From Adineta vaga (Eukaryota; Rotifera): DNA of 64,000 nucleotides. The notes under the pieces were generated by a model. That model made no database searches and was not told where the DNA came from. It saw only the letters and a list, made by a program, of their open reading frames with translations. The stretch lies in assembly GCA_021613535.1 (NCBI GenBank), contig CP075492.1:13578001-13642000 (forward strand). The letters are read 5' to 3'. Positions 12,673-24,015 of this stretch are shown here, one piece after another. Numbering within the stretch: the first letter of the stretch is position 1; each line of letters opens with the position of its first letter. A program made the position numbers and the translations under genes.

Positions 12673-15600
12673 TTATTTCGTTTTGCGATGATGTTGTTCT
12701 GCTTGTAGCATTTGCTGTATCTTAATAGCATTTAAATAAGTTCGTAATTGAACGACTTCGGAATGATTATATGGTAAAGTTTTCGAAAATTGATTCAACG
12801 CTTGATCACCTGTTGTTAATGCTTCATCGAATTGTTCAAGATTCATATAAGTTGTTGATAGATTTAAATACGTATTGCCAATTGTTTTAGCATCGTTTGG
12901 TAGTGTCTTCAATTCGATTCTTAATACTTTTTGATAGAATGGAATAGCTCTATGATATTCTTTTAGTTTATAATAAGATTGACTAATTCGATGATAGATA
13001 CTGATTAATGAAGAATCATCAACTGATAAATAAGTTGTATATAATTTTAATGCTTCATGAGAATAAGTTATAACTTGTTGATATTCTTTTTGTTGAAGAT
13101 AAATATGTGATATGTATTGGATCAATGGTGCTAATACAGTGGCATCTGTTTCGGACGATTTCTTCATTTGTTCAACTCCTTTTAATCCATATTCTAATGC
13201 ATCTGACCAACATAATAAATCTGCATATGCTTTGGAAATATTCATATAACTTGCTGCAATAGAAGGATGATCATCAGGTAATGACCTTTTTTCGATAGTT
13301 AACACTTTTTTATAATAGACTAAAGCTTCTTCGACTTGATTTTGTTTAGCATAAACACTTGCGATACGATCATAAAGCGAACCCAAAGCTGATTGATCGG
13401 ATGGGAAATCTTTCTTTTGAAGTTCGACTGCACGTTGATAATAATTCAATGCTTCTTGATAGTTTTGTTGTTGTTTATAAATATATGCTAGATGTTGTAG
13501 GATCGATAATACATCAGATGAATCATTATTGGTTGATTTCTGCATTAATTTTCTTGCATGAAGAGCATTACTCAAGGCATCTGACCATTGCGACAAACCA
13601 ACATAATCTTTAGATAGATTGAAATATCTAGATGCAATTGAAGAATGATCATGAGATAGACAATGTTCTTCGAGTTCTAAAGCTCTTTTATGATAACGTA
13701 ATGCTTCATCAAATCGATTTTGTTTATAATATGCATTACCTATGCAATTATAGGTAGTAAGAAAGGCTGGATTATTTGGTAATAAATATTGTTGTTGAAT
13801 TTTTAATGCTTGATTGAAATTATTCAAAGCATCTTGATATTGTCCTTGCGAAAAACATACAGTACCTGTGGTAAGTAAACACGCAGCCGATGAAGATGGA
13901 TCAGATCGCGTAGTATTCTCTTGTAATGCTGTCGCTTTTTCCCGATATCGTTCTAAAAGAAAATTGTAAGAAAAAAAACTACGAAAATTAGAAATTTCGA
14001 ACAAACCTGCTTGTTCAGGATCATTTAATTTATAATAGATAACACTGATAATATTATACGTATTCGTTAATGATGAATTATTATCTCCGAAATGTTCTAG
14101 CTGTAATTTCAAGGCATGTTTATGAGATTCCAAAGCTTTTGTATATTGTTTTTGTTGAAAATAAATTGAAGCAATATTATTCGTGTAGGCAACAATCGAT
14201 GATACATCCGGATTCGAACTATTTGATTGACAATCTAAAGCTAATTGATAGAATGTTAATGCTGTTTCATAATCTGATTGTGTAGCATGAGCAGAACCAA
14301 TATTATTGTAAGTGGGTGATAGTTTTGGATGATCCGCGGGCATTATCGTTAAATATTGAGAAAGCGATTCTTGAAGATGTTTTAAAGCTTTTTTCGGTTG
14401 ATCACGTTCATTATAAATTGAACCAAAAACATGATGAATTCCACCACTTAGAATTATGTCAGTGACTAAAGTTTGATCGTTGTGAAACATTTTAGCAAAA
14501 TCTTCAATATTATCGTATTGCGATAATTGGTGCATAAGTTTTAATAATGATAGGAATGAATGAGGCGATCGAATCTCTTCACGTGTCTGTTTTGTATATT
14601 CTGCAAGTTGTTCGTCAGTATCCACACTTAATGTTAATTGAACAGAATAGAATAAATCGTCTGTTTTGTCGATTTGAAGAATTCGAAAGACGGTTCCTGT
14701 TGAAAAAAGAAATTCTTCTTCCGTTTCATTTCCTTGTTGATATGATAAATGTTCAATATTTGCAAATGGAAATTTATCAATTGATGGATTGATTTTCATT
14801 TCAAATAGAACACTAATTTCAAATCCTAGAAGAAAATTCATTGCAACGTCTCGTTGACGTGATGTTGATAGAAAATTATTAAATGAAAGAAAACCGCCTA
14901 CATTTCGTTGTAATTTTTCGATTTGATCTAACGATATACTTTGACCACGATAAACAGTCATAGGTAGAAGATTTGTACGTTGTAATGTAGCTTGAGAAAC
15001 GATTTGTTGATGAAGATGACGAAGAAAATATCGTAATTTATAAAGAACATGAGGTTCAGGTGTATACAAAGCTTTATTTAATATTCGATAAAGAAAACAT
15101 TCTCTCGTATACCAATAGATAGAAAGTTCTGGAATGAAATTTTGTTCGAATTCATCAAGAATTGTCAAAGTATCTGGATTGTTAGCATAGATTGTACGAC
15201 AGTATTGTAACATATCTTGTCGAGTTTCGTCTTCTTTTTCCTCTTTATGATCATTTAAGATAATTTCTTTTAACAATTGAGAATACATAAATGATGGATC
15301 TTGTCGATTAATATCATGAGATGAAACATCAGTCGATGAAATCAATGAAATAGAGAGCGTATCAGTTTGAGATTGTGTAATATCTCTCTTGATTTCATCA
15401 GCAAGTTGTTTTCTATCATGAAAAATTCCGTGAATTTTCGAATAATCTTTTATCCATGCTTGATATGTCGTTTTCTTCGAAGTCAAGATATAAATTGAAT
15501 TAATTTGTTCACAATTATGAATAACTGGAATAATTTCTTCGGCAAATGTGTCTATTGTAATCAATATTCCTTTCATATTTTTCAGATTAAAAATATAATC

Positions 15601-15750
15601 TACACATTGATTGGCATTACGATAAGTTCGAAATGAATCTAAGATAGTTTGTAGAGTATTATGAATATAAGTATAATCATCTGATCGATTGGATTGTTTG
15701 TCAAGCCATATACAAACAAATTTATCACGGCGCATTCTCCGATGTGACAT
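12673..15750 (-). CDS. mono-ADP-ribosyltransferase with C-terminal TPR repeats
   Basis: ATG at 15750. A 54-nt intron lies at 14006-13953 (GTTTGT...TTTTAG). It has no stop and keeps frame, so the unspliced reading is 1025 residues and the spliced protein about 1007. Residues 1-130 form an alpha/beta N-terminal domain (FVCIWLDKQS). The ART domain at about 190-360 shows the R-S-E signature: Arg268 in MTVYRGQ, Ser295 in FLSTS, and the E-x-E at 344-346 in ETEEEFLF. From about 430 to the end there are roughly a dozen kinesin-light-chain-type TPR units (for example ALNYYQRAVELQKK). R-S-E enzymes move ADP-ribose from NAD+ to arginine. TPRs would bind partners. ART-TPR genes are strongly expanded in bdelloids; the target is unknown. 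Confidence 0.85.
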   Translation of the reverse strand: MSHRRMRRDKFVCIWLDKQSNRSDDYTYIHNTLQTILDSFRTYRNANQCVDYIFNLKNMKGILITIDTFAEEIIPVIHNCEQINSIYILTSKKTTYQAWIKDYSKIHGIFHDRKQLADEIKRDITQSQTDTLSISLISSTDVSSHDINRQDPSFMYSQLLKEIILNDHKEEKEDETRQDMLQYCRTIYANNPDTLTILDEFEQNFIPELSIYWYTRECFLYRILNKALYTPEPHVLYKLRYFLRHLHQQIVSQATLQRTNLLPMTVYRGQSISLDQIEKLQRNVGGFLSFNNFLSTSRQRDVAMNFLLGFEISVLFEMKINPSIDKFPFANIEHLSYQQGNETEEEFLFSTGTVFRILQIDKTDDLFYSVQLTLSVDTDEQLAEYTKQTREEIRSPHSFLSLLKLMHQLSQYDNIEDFAKMFHNDQTLVTDIILSGGIHHVFGSIYNERDQPKKALKHLQESLSQYLTIMPADHPKLSPTYNNIGSAHATQSDYETALTFYQLALDCQSNSSNPDVSSIVAYTNNIASIYFQQKQYTKALESHKHALKLQLEHFGDNNSSLTNTYNIISVIYYKLNDPEQAGLFEISNFRSFFSYNFLLERYREKATALQENTTRSDPSSSAACLLTTGTVCFSQGQYQDALNNFNQALKIQQQYLLPNNPAFLTTYNCIGNAYYKQNRFDEALRYHKRALELEEHCLSHDHSSIASRYFNLSKDYVGLSQWSDALSNALHARKLMQKSTNNDSSDVLSILQHLAYIYKQQQNYQEALNYYQRAVELQKKDFPSDQSALGSLYDRIASVYAKQNQVEEALVYYKKVLTIEKRSLPDDHPSIAASYMNISKAYADLLCWSDALEYGLKGVEQMKKSSETDATVLAPLIQYISHIYLQQKEYQQVITYSHEALKLYTTYLSVDDSSLISIYHRISQSYYKLKEYHRAIPFYQKVLRIELKTLPNDAKTIGNTYLNLSTTYMNLEQFDEALTTGDQALNQFSKTLPYNHSEVVQLRTYLNAIKIQQMLQAEQHHRKTK
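13953..14006 (-). other. in-frame 54-nt intron in the ART-TPR gene
   Basis: Donor GTTTGT and a T-rich tract ending CTTTTAG. The 18 codons it adds (starting GLFEISNFRSFFSYN) interrupt a TPR helix pair between DPEQA and RYREKA, while the flanks join smoothly without it. Confidence 0.8.
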
Positions 15751-16231
15751 TCTTACATGAGTTTTTTATGAAAACAATTTCACAATGTGTCGTTAGTTAA
15801 AAGATTTTAAACTGAGAGAGACCACGTAACATTTTTTTGTAAGGAAGAAAAAGAAAAGAATATAGTTGACTCATTTGTTAGAGATGAATTCATGGCTGAA
15901 AAAAGGTAATGGTTTTTTCCACAAAGGAAAGAAAAGAAAACGTAACTTACAACAAAAAAGACCAAATATTGTAACGTTTGTCTCAATTCGTGTAAAAACG
16001 AACTTTCTTTGATATCAGCAATGGAAGAATTATAAGAGGATTACAGTATTTTTCATAACTAAAAAAATATCATGCATAGATCTTATATGTACATACGTGA
16101 TTAGGTATAGATAAATATTTGTAAAAGATATCTTTCTTGTTCGATGATGATTAAATGGCATTATCGATTCTTTGCTGTATATAAGAAAGAAATAGGAAAG
16201 TTGAATCTCTCTCATTATTCATCAATATACA

Positions 16232-17133
16232 ATGTTATTCCAAGTTATTTTCGTTTTATGTTTTCATTATATCTGTAAAGCATCCGCTTTGCAATGTCGC
16301 ACTTGCACAAAACAAATTCCTTTAACAGTTCCAAACATTGATATGAATGTATCAGATTGTTCTTTACAGGACGCGTTACATGCAAGTTGCTCACAACGAT
16401 TACATATTCGATATGCAAAGAATGAAACTTCTATAATATTAGGAGCGAATCCTAGTGAAACACTGATATTGACAAATGAAGCATGATTAATGACAAATAC
16501 AACTTTAATATGGCTTAATAGAGTTCAAGTTGAAAGAATATTTCAAATATTTTGTTTTAACAAAAGTGAATGTGATAAAAATACGATTAATCGTACTTAT
16601 ATTGATGGTAAGTTGCGAAAGAGTCATCTCCATTTTTCTATGGATTTCAATATTCTTTTTCTTTAGTACGCAATCTTGAATATGCTGAGTTATGGGCTCA
16701 TTTAGTTACACGCTTATATGATTCTCGTAGTGAACCTAATAAATTAACATGTACAAATGATCAAGATGCATCTGTCTCATGTTCTGAAGGTTTCTGTCAA
16801 TTGATCAGTAATGATTTATTGACATTTTCTCGTACTTGTGTTCCTAAAGGTACGATGAGTAATCCTTATGGAATCATATTAGAATCTAAGACAATACCAG
16901 GCAAAGATATCGAATCATCCATTATGTATACATGTAATCGACCGATGTGTAATAGTTTGACCATGGCTAACGAAATATTACATTTATTGCAAATTAGAGA
17001 ATTGTTATCGCCTATTATCGTTACAACGACCACATCTACGACAACAACAGAATCATCGTCTGCTGATATGAAAAAACAACTCTTCTACATTCCATTGATT
17101 TTTGTACTAATAATCATGACTATTTTTGCATAA
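16232..17133 (+). CDS. GPI-anchored Ly6/uPAR-like surface protein with an in-frame TGA
   Basis: Two exons, 16232-16607 and 16667-17133, with a 59-nt intron (GTAAGT...CTTTAG). Starts with a signal peptide (MLFQVIFVLCFHYICKASA) followed by CRTC. Paired cysteines are spread through about 280 codons, and the final CNRPMCN resembles the closing CxxxCN of Ly6 domains. A Thr/Ser-rich stalk and a hydrophobic C-terminal tail without a basic end suggest a GPI anchor. The frame is interrupted by a single TGA at 16484-16486 after LILTNEA, yet coding character continues in the same frame (TLIWLNRVQ, FCFNKSECDK). Excising it by splicing does not fit the phases. It is either a recently dead gene or a base error. 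Confidence 0.65.
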
Positions 17134-17707
17134 GGTCTTTGTGAAGTACATAAAATAACAAATAAATAGTTGCATATATAGAAGGACTAAAGTATGATCT
17201 CTCTTACTGAACTATAAATTCCGCGATAATTGCATTGAAAAAATGAATGTTTCATCTCTCTTTGTAAACTATTCTTAGTTTACATTAATCAAAACAGTAT
17301 GTACGCGTTTTATGTCCTGACAATTATAGATGACATTACACACATAATTTCTCTTGGGCCTTTCAAGACTGATTTAAAAATTAATATTCAGTATCGTTTT
17401 CGATCGTAATATGCGAGGATCAATGGTGTCTTTGTAAACACCATTTTCAATCATAGAATAGATTGAATTTTTTTGACCGGAAATAGAACAGAAATTGAAG
17501 AATCATGCTGACGTATATAGTTTTAACACATCCTTCTGTTACAATTCAGTCGTCACTAATGAGAAGAGTGCTTTTTAAAAAATGTAGATAATCAGGTTTG
17601 TGCCAATTAATATTTCATAGATGATGAGATATTTCCTTGTACCACCTACAAAAACTTTGCAGAAATATTTCCAGATGTAGCAATAAAATCTAGATATTGT
17701 CAAAATC

Positions 17708-18643
17708 ATGGTTTATACAATTGAATTTTCTCTAGGACTTATCTTCGAAATACAAGCAATTGCTATTTCAATCATTATTTTTCTGTATTTTCTTCAAAAT
17801 CCTCGCATTCGTTTAAAACGTCATCATTACAGTTGGCTCGCTTTATTAACTCTAAATTTCTTTAAATTGATCTTAGATTTACCTATAGCATTAAATTTTT
17901 ATTATCAAGAAAAACTTTGGCCAGAATCATATATTTTTTGTACTCTGTGGGTATGGTTAGATTTTTCTCTCAGTTGTGCTACATTATATCTAACAGTGTG
18001 GATTTCAATTGAACGACACCTAATTATTTTTCATTCTCCAACTCTCTTTGAAGGACGATGGCAAAAATGGATATTTCGAATTGTACCGATTATCATTTGT
18101 TTAATCGTACCGCCAATATTATATTTCAATTTGATTGTTATTCCACCACAATGTACGAATATTTGGGATTCTCAAACATTACTTTGTGGGCCACCATGTT
18201 ATAGTTTCACAGGTTTTTATGGAATCTTTGATTTTATTTTTAATATTTGTGCTCCACTTCTTATTACCATTTTCGTGAATCTTATGTTAATCATTCGAGT
18301 AATCAAAGGAAAAGTTTCGCGTCAACAAGCGATTGAATGGCGACATCATCGTAAAATGATTCTACAATTTTCGGCTATTACTGTACTTCAACTAGCATTC
18401 AGCTCACCACTTGTAACGGTTAGTTTTATTCAAATGACAGTAATGCCTTCCTTTATGGCTGATCAATACTCAACTCTAGAATATATTTTTTATTATATGC
18501 CCTTATTATTACCGGCAACGTGCTTGTGTGGAATACCTGAATTAGTCAAAAAAATCTATGGTTTTATTTTTAATAGAAGAACTAATACAGTTACCGCAGG
18601 CAAGATACCTAGTGCAAGACAGAAACCTGCAAATAGTTTTTGA
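17708..18643 (+). CDS. rhodopsin-like G-protein-coupled receptor
   Basis: 311 residues in one exon, ATG at 17708. Seven hydrophobic helices are visible. Cys78 at the start of TM3 can pair with a Cys in the second extracellular loop (QCTNIWDSQTLLCGPPC). TM3 ends with Glu102-Arg103-His104, an ERH variant of the DRY motif. A long basic third intracellular loop (RVIKGKVSRQQAIEWRHHRKM) precedes TM6. TM7 lacks a clear NPxxY. Receptors of this lineage-expanded type signal through heterotrimeric G proteins; the ligand is unknown. No introns. A broken relative lies at 5763-6585. Confidence 0.8.
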   Translation: MVYTIEFSLGLIFEIQAIAISIIIFLYFLQNPRIRLKRHHYSWLALLTLNFFKLILDLPIALNFYYQEKLWPESYIFCTLWVWLDFSLSCATLYLTVWISIERHLIIFHSPTLFEGRWQKWIFRIVPIIICLIVPPILYFNLIVIPPQCTNIWDSQTLLCGPPCYSFTGFYGIFDFIFNICAPLLITIFVNLMLIIRVIKGKVSRQQAIEWRHHRKMILQFSAITVLQLAFSSPLVTVSFIQMTVMPSFMADQYSTLEYIFYYMPLLLPATCLCGIPELVKKIYGFIFNRRTNTVTAGKIPSARQKPANSF

Positions 18644-18769
18644 AATATAAAAGAAAAAAAAACTAAGAAATGACATATCATTTTCTTAATTTATATAAAG
18701 TAAATACAGCGTATTATTTGTTGTTGTTTTTCGATCTGGTCTATTGTTCATTCATTTATCAATAAAAAA

Positions 18770-18795
18770 AAGAAAGAAAGAAAGAAAGAAAAAAG
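18770..18795. repeat. (AAAG)n microsatellite
   Basis: Short tetranucleotide run of GAAA/AAAG units between the GPCR and the following minus-strand gene. Confidence 0.8.
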
Positions 18796-18836
18796 TCGAA
18801 AAACTTAGTTTTTTTTATAATATGAAAATGAAAATA

Positions 18837-19758
18837 TTAACGATAACGATGATGTCGACGTGAACGAAATCGATAACTACTTCGTCTTCTATCAAATGAA
18901 ACTACTCCAGCAAAAGCAAGCATAAATGGTGCCAATAACAATCCAAGAAATGATAATAATAAACCAGCAAACATTATTGCTAAGAATGAATATTGTTTCA
19001 AATAAAAGTTTATCTTATCTAATTCATTATTCTATACAAATTAATAATAAATATTCGATTATTTATTGAAATATGTATACACTTACTTGTTTAACTAATG
19101 TTCGAAATTGATTTCCACTCCATTGCATTATTTCACAACCGATTCCACCGATAGCTAGACCAATAATAACTAATAGAAAAATTGATATTGCCCATATTGA
19201 TGCTTGTTTAGAATCTAATTTTAAATAAAAAGTCTTTATTATTTCTAGAAATAAATTACTTACTTTGTGTTTGTAATTCATCCTCATCTGTTGCTGCCGG
19301 ATTCGATATTTGAATTCGTTGTCGATTAAATAAATGATTAACATGTAGAACTGTAAATGGAATTCCAAGTAGAACTAACGATGTTGAAACAACAACAGTC
19401 AGAATTCCAAAACCAAGAAAAAGTATAAGACCAGCAAGGTTATAGACATAAAACTGATCTTTCTAAAAACACGAACATATCAATAAATGAAGTAAATAAA
19501 AAAATAAAATCTCACTTTTTCATAAACATCTTCGTTCCATACTGTTCCATGCCATAAGATTTCACAACCGATAATCCATAGAGTAGTGCTAGCTATAATA
19601 ATGGCAAATACAGAACATGTCGCTTTCAGATACACAATTGGTCGTGGATTTGAATCTATCTGAATGAAATCAAAGAGAAAATTATATTCAACAAATAAAA
19701 ATAAACAATATACTTGATTCTTTCTTGAATCCATCTTGTCTATTTTTCTAACGAGCAT
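18837..19758 (-). CDS. four-TM membrane protein with internal duplication
   Basis: Five exons on the minus strand: 19758-19714, 19659-19516, 19462-19264, 19214-19087, 19031-18837. Introns are 49-55 nt, all GT-AG. They give 236 residues. Two halves share the same plan. The first has a helix ending WIIGCEILWHG, then a linker and the helix LAGLILFLGFGILTVVVS. The second has a helix ending IGGIGCEIMQWSG, then a linker and LAIMFAGLLLSFLGLLLAP. The repeated G-C-E-I/W-x-x-G signature argues for an internal duplication. The tail is very basic (RRRSSYRFRSRRHHRYR). The 54-nt first intron is in frame. I do not recognise a named family. Confidence 0.75.
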
Positions 19759-21205
19759 AAATGAAATGAAGAAAAGATAGAATCGTCTAAAAGCAACTAT
19801 TCATTAATGACCTATAGATAATAATTTATACCTCCCATTCTATCATATTCGAAAAATAAAGAAAAGATAATTGAAAGGAAGAACTTTGCAATCTTCAATT
19901 ATATTATCCATGACTATCAGTATTATATAAAAGAGATGAAAGATGGTAAATTACATCTTGTTTTTTACTTTACTTTACTTACCTGGCAATATCTTCTGAC
20001 TTTTATTTAACTGAATGACATGCTTATAATAACAAGTTATTTTGTTATCTATATTACAGCAACATCTACGGAAACAGAATTTGTTATGATCCATTATCTT
20101 ACATTCGTATTCATACAAAAGACTTTCAAAAGTTAAAGATGTGAGTATGTTCTTCTAATGAATATATTCTTCTTTTATCGAAAAGTATTTAATTGAATTT
20201 GAATTCCATTGTTTTGATTCATTTATTCGAAATTGTTATCAATCTGTATGTCGGATTTTATGTTTCAGATTTCATGTAACAAAATCATTCTGCTTAAGTA
20301 TATGTTTGTAGATATAAGATTAGATTATAATATAGTCTTGAACTGTGTAGCAGAAACTTTATGTATGATCAAAAGAAGTCTATGATAATGAAAGTCGTTG
20401 TCTGGACTTTCAATAATATTTCAAGATGTTTGATTAACATCCAATACAACATATAAACCGGATAAGCATAGTGAAACCATAGGCGGATTGAAAGCAGATT
20501 GAGGCAACTACTGCAATGATGTGAATACGAACTGGTGATGCAGGTCCAACATGTAATGGATACTAATATTTTCGAAAGACTTATCCTTTCGGTTATTTTC
20601 TTGAACAAAGGCGAGTAGACTTTGGTAATAGTATATGATCATATTGTATTGAAAATTGTGAAATGTTTGATGTCCTGTTATCGTTCGATGAGAGATATTA
20701 CTTTATAAATAATGGCAACAATAAAGCATAGGGATTATTTTGCCGAGAATAACAAGAAACACTCCTAATCTCGATACGTCCCTCACATGATTACATTATT
20801 TTATTTATCGATATGAGAAAATCTCAAGAAATCTGCTAGCACATATGATTCATTGCTCGATAGAAAAACTTGTATTTGAACAAAACGTTTTACTTTCGCT
20901 CACAACATGCTGGTAATATCTACATGCAAAATACGTGCAAATTTTTATCTCAACATTATTCTTGTCTCCTTTTTTATTGTGCAAATACTATCTGTCAGAT
21001 GAATAAATATAGGAAAAAAGAAAGTACTATATCAATATTAAATGATTGGCTGAGCTAGAACTAATCTCGTTTAGAAATACTAAGGTAGAATTATGAAACC
21101 ACCCGTGTTTATTACAGAATATTCTTGAAATATGTAAGTATTTTATGAGCTATATCACTTCCTTGGTATACGAATGAAGTCTTTTTTTTTTACAGATATT
21201 GCCAA
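19759..21205. other. intergenic, no gene seen
   Basis: About 1.4 kb of AT-rich sequence. The open frames at 20369-20608 and 20870-21058 have no motif, no ATG context and no homologous neighbour frame. Confidence 0.4.
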
Positions 21206-22293
21206 ATGAAGAAGTTTTGCATTGCAATAGAAATTCTATTCGTCGTCAGTCAATTAACGTTGATAATTATTTATCCACATATTGAATATCTATCAAAAAA
21301 AGTACAATATTGGATTTAACCTCTTTAATGACACCATTTGATCAACTGAATAGATCGTCAACATTTTGTTGTTCAGAAAAAACTCTTCATCAAAGATATA
21401 AACTCGAATTTCAACAGCTTGTATCGTATGACTCAAATTGGCTATATGAACAACCATCAATGAATAAATATCAACAACATTCTACTCTATCATCGACATT
21501 ACCGAATTTACCCTATTTCTATGCATTATGGAAAAGCTCATCACTTCTTCCACGTTTGATAACACCATGTGAACATCAAGTATATATCAAATTATTGAAA
21601 ACATTTCATGAAATTTGTGAACGTAATGATATAATATATATGATTAGTCATGGAACCTTATTAGGATCATACAGAAATCATGGTAAGTTTTTTTAGTTCA
21701 TTTTATTGAAATAAACTGATGATTTATAGATCTATTACCATACGATGATGATGCTGATGTTTTGGTCGCTGCTAAATATTACAAACGTCTAGCAGCGATT
21801 TATCTATTGAGTAATCAAACAGATTGGGAATTTCATTTAAAAACATCAAGGAATATGAAATTCTACTTTCGAGCATCTCCACCAGCTGGTGATCAGAAAT
21901 GGAAATGGCCATTTATTGGTATTCAGTTTTATACAGAAAGTACGACACATATCAAATTAAAACATTATATCTCAAAACAGATTATATTTCCACTTGTATT
22001 ACGTCCTATCGCTAGTCTATGGTTACCTGGTCCACGTCACGTACATCGATATTTGAATGCTCTACCGAATAGACATTATTTGAAGCTGTCAATTGATAGC
22101 CATTGTTTACTACAAAGATATTCTCCTCGAGATGAAAGACATAAATACAAAGTACGAAAAGTCAGTTGCTCAATTATATGATGTCTATCCTTATATAAAA
22201 CGAATATGTGATGATGTTTATTGTCACGAAAATTTTATGTTAAATGATGAAACGATACTGTATGTTTTGAAAATGTTAAAAGATAAAAATTAA
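21206..22293 (+). pseudogene. LicD-family (phosphocholine/fukutin-like) transferase, frame-shifted
   Basis: ATG 21206 opens a type II signal anchor (KKFCIAIEILFVVSQLTLII), but the frame shifts at an A7 run near 21295. The main frame then runs from about 21304, with an intron at 21683-21729 (47 nt). The LicD core is clear: MISHGTLLGSYRNH, then LLPYDDDADV with the DxD metal site expected of this nucleotidyltransferase fold. Near 22165 an extra base closes the frame after VRKVSC, while QLYDVYPYIKRICDD continues in the next frame to 22293. LicD proteins move phosphocholine or sugar-phosphate groups in the secretory pathway. Two frameshifts suggest a dead copy; assembly error is possible, especially at the A7 run. 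Confidence 0.7.
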
Positions 22294-22641
22294 TATTTAA
22301 CGATATAGCATCGATTACAGCGAATGGAAGTAGAACAGATTTTTTTATTTTGAATAAAAATGAAATTGACCTTGGCACAGGAATTTTATATACGTTGTTG
22401 AAATATTTGATGAATCATGCATATAGCTTGTAGCGATTAACGACGTGTTGCTTTTAAATTGTTGCAGTTTGGTGATGACGTCGACGTTAAAAGAAAAGAA
22501 AATAGTGTAGGATCCGTTTATTATTTGAGCGGGCGTGGGCACTCAAGTTTTGTTGTGATCAACAAGCTTTCTATAAAATCGTTTCGATCTTACGAAAATG
22601 GAAGCATTATTTTCGTATAGTGAAATTCTTTAAAAATAACA

Positions 22642-23559
22642 ATGGGTTGTCGTCCTAGTTCTTACATTACAATTACTCTTGATCGACCGAATCCATTCTA
22701 TTATTCTGGTGAAATTGTTTCCGGTGTTGCACAAATCTATGTCAATGCTGAGACTTTGGAAGCTGATGAAATTGATATGAATCTAATTGGTGAAATTGGT
22801 TATACAACAAGACATACACATACAGTCAATGGTAGGCGCAAGACTGAAACAAAACATCATACAGTACAATTTCTTATGTCAAAATATGTTTTCGCACGTC
22901 CCGAAGGTGGTGCAAAAGAATTGACATTTGCACAAGGTCAATATTCCTGGCCATTTCAGGTACAATTACCAAACCATCTTCCACCAACGATGGGTCATAC
23001 ACAAACATATCCACGTGTTCGATATTATCTACAAATATTGATCGATAAAGCTTGGTATAAAACGAATACCCGTGAAAATCAATTTATTACTGTCTTTCCG
23101 CGAGTTGTTCTCTCGCAAATGCCAAATTGTTTGTTGCCAACTACCTTTGGTGATAATAATCGGCAAGATATCATTTTCAGAGGTACTCTGAACAAACACG
23201 GTTATTTACCTGGTGAAATTATTCAAGGAACATTCGATATTGATAATCCTCGACAAGTATTAATTAAACAAATAAATGTTACTATGATTGAGAATTATAC
23301 AATTGGTCATGGAACGCATCGATATGTAGTTTATAGTTCAATTATTCCAGAATTGATGCGTCGAAAGGAGTCAAAGATAGTTCAACAATTCACTTTTGGA
23401 ATTCCAGCAACAACATTAGCACCTTCTTGTCAATACACTGGTGGATTGCATCAAACAGCTTCTGTAAATATTATTTATGCATTAGAATTTGATGTAAATG
23501 TTGAAGGAATATTTACAGATATGAAGATATCAGTACCAATTGTTATCGGTACTAATTGA
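22642..23559 (+). CDS. arrestin-domain-containing protein (ARRDC type)
   Basis: 305 residues, single exon, ATG at 22642. The N-terminal arrestin sandwich is seen in ITITLDRPNPFYYSGEIVSG, and the C-terminal one in FRGTLNKHGYLPGEIIQGTF. Both have the classic 'Y-x-G-E-x-I/V' edge strand. A linker joins them around residue 165. The short C-terminus ends at VIGTN without PPxY motifs, unlike vertebrate ARRDC adaptors that recruit HECT ligases. It likely acts as a cytoplasmic trafficking adaptor. The sequence is intact. Confidence 0.85.
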   Translation: MGCRPSSYITITLDRPNPFYYSGEIVSGVAQIYVNAETLEADEIDMNLIGEIGYTTRHTHTVNGRRKTETKHHTVQFLMSKYVFARPEGGAKELTFAQGQYSWPFQVQLPNHLPPTMGHTQTYPRVRYYLQILIDKAWYKTNTRENQFITVFPRVVLSQMPNCLLPTTFGDNNRQDIIFRGTLNKHGYLPGEIIQGTFDIDNPRQVLIKQINVTMIENYTIGHGTHRYVVYSSIIPELMRRKESKIVQQFTFGIPATTLAPSCQYTGGLHQTASVNIIYALEFDVNVEGIFTDMKISVPIVIGTN

Positions 23560-24015
23560 AGGTTATTTTTCGTATATTGAACTTGAGTAGAAATATGTAA
23601 TTGATTTTCCAGATCTCAATAATTCTATATGACTTTGTTTATGATAATAAACAAATTTGTTTCTTATCTAAGTTCTTCTTTTCTTACTGATGTGGCTATT
23701 TGGTGACCTCTGTGAATGTTATCCGTCACTATTATATTTCTTGAATTGAATATCGACATTCGCAATGCATCAAGTGTTTTAGTATAATTTCTCGTTTATT
23801 AGTCTTGTGTCATTCTCAAGATATCACTACAAACACAACATGACCTTTAAGAAAGACTACCTATCATTCAAAAAGTGCATCTACGAAATACATTTATCGT
23901 GTACATACACGTGGCGACGCTGAGTCATCAAAACCAATTTACGAATAAACTTGAGTATATAGAGGATATTGATGATCATATTATGTCGACTGTAAAAAAC
24001 ACTCAGTGAAGAAAA

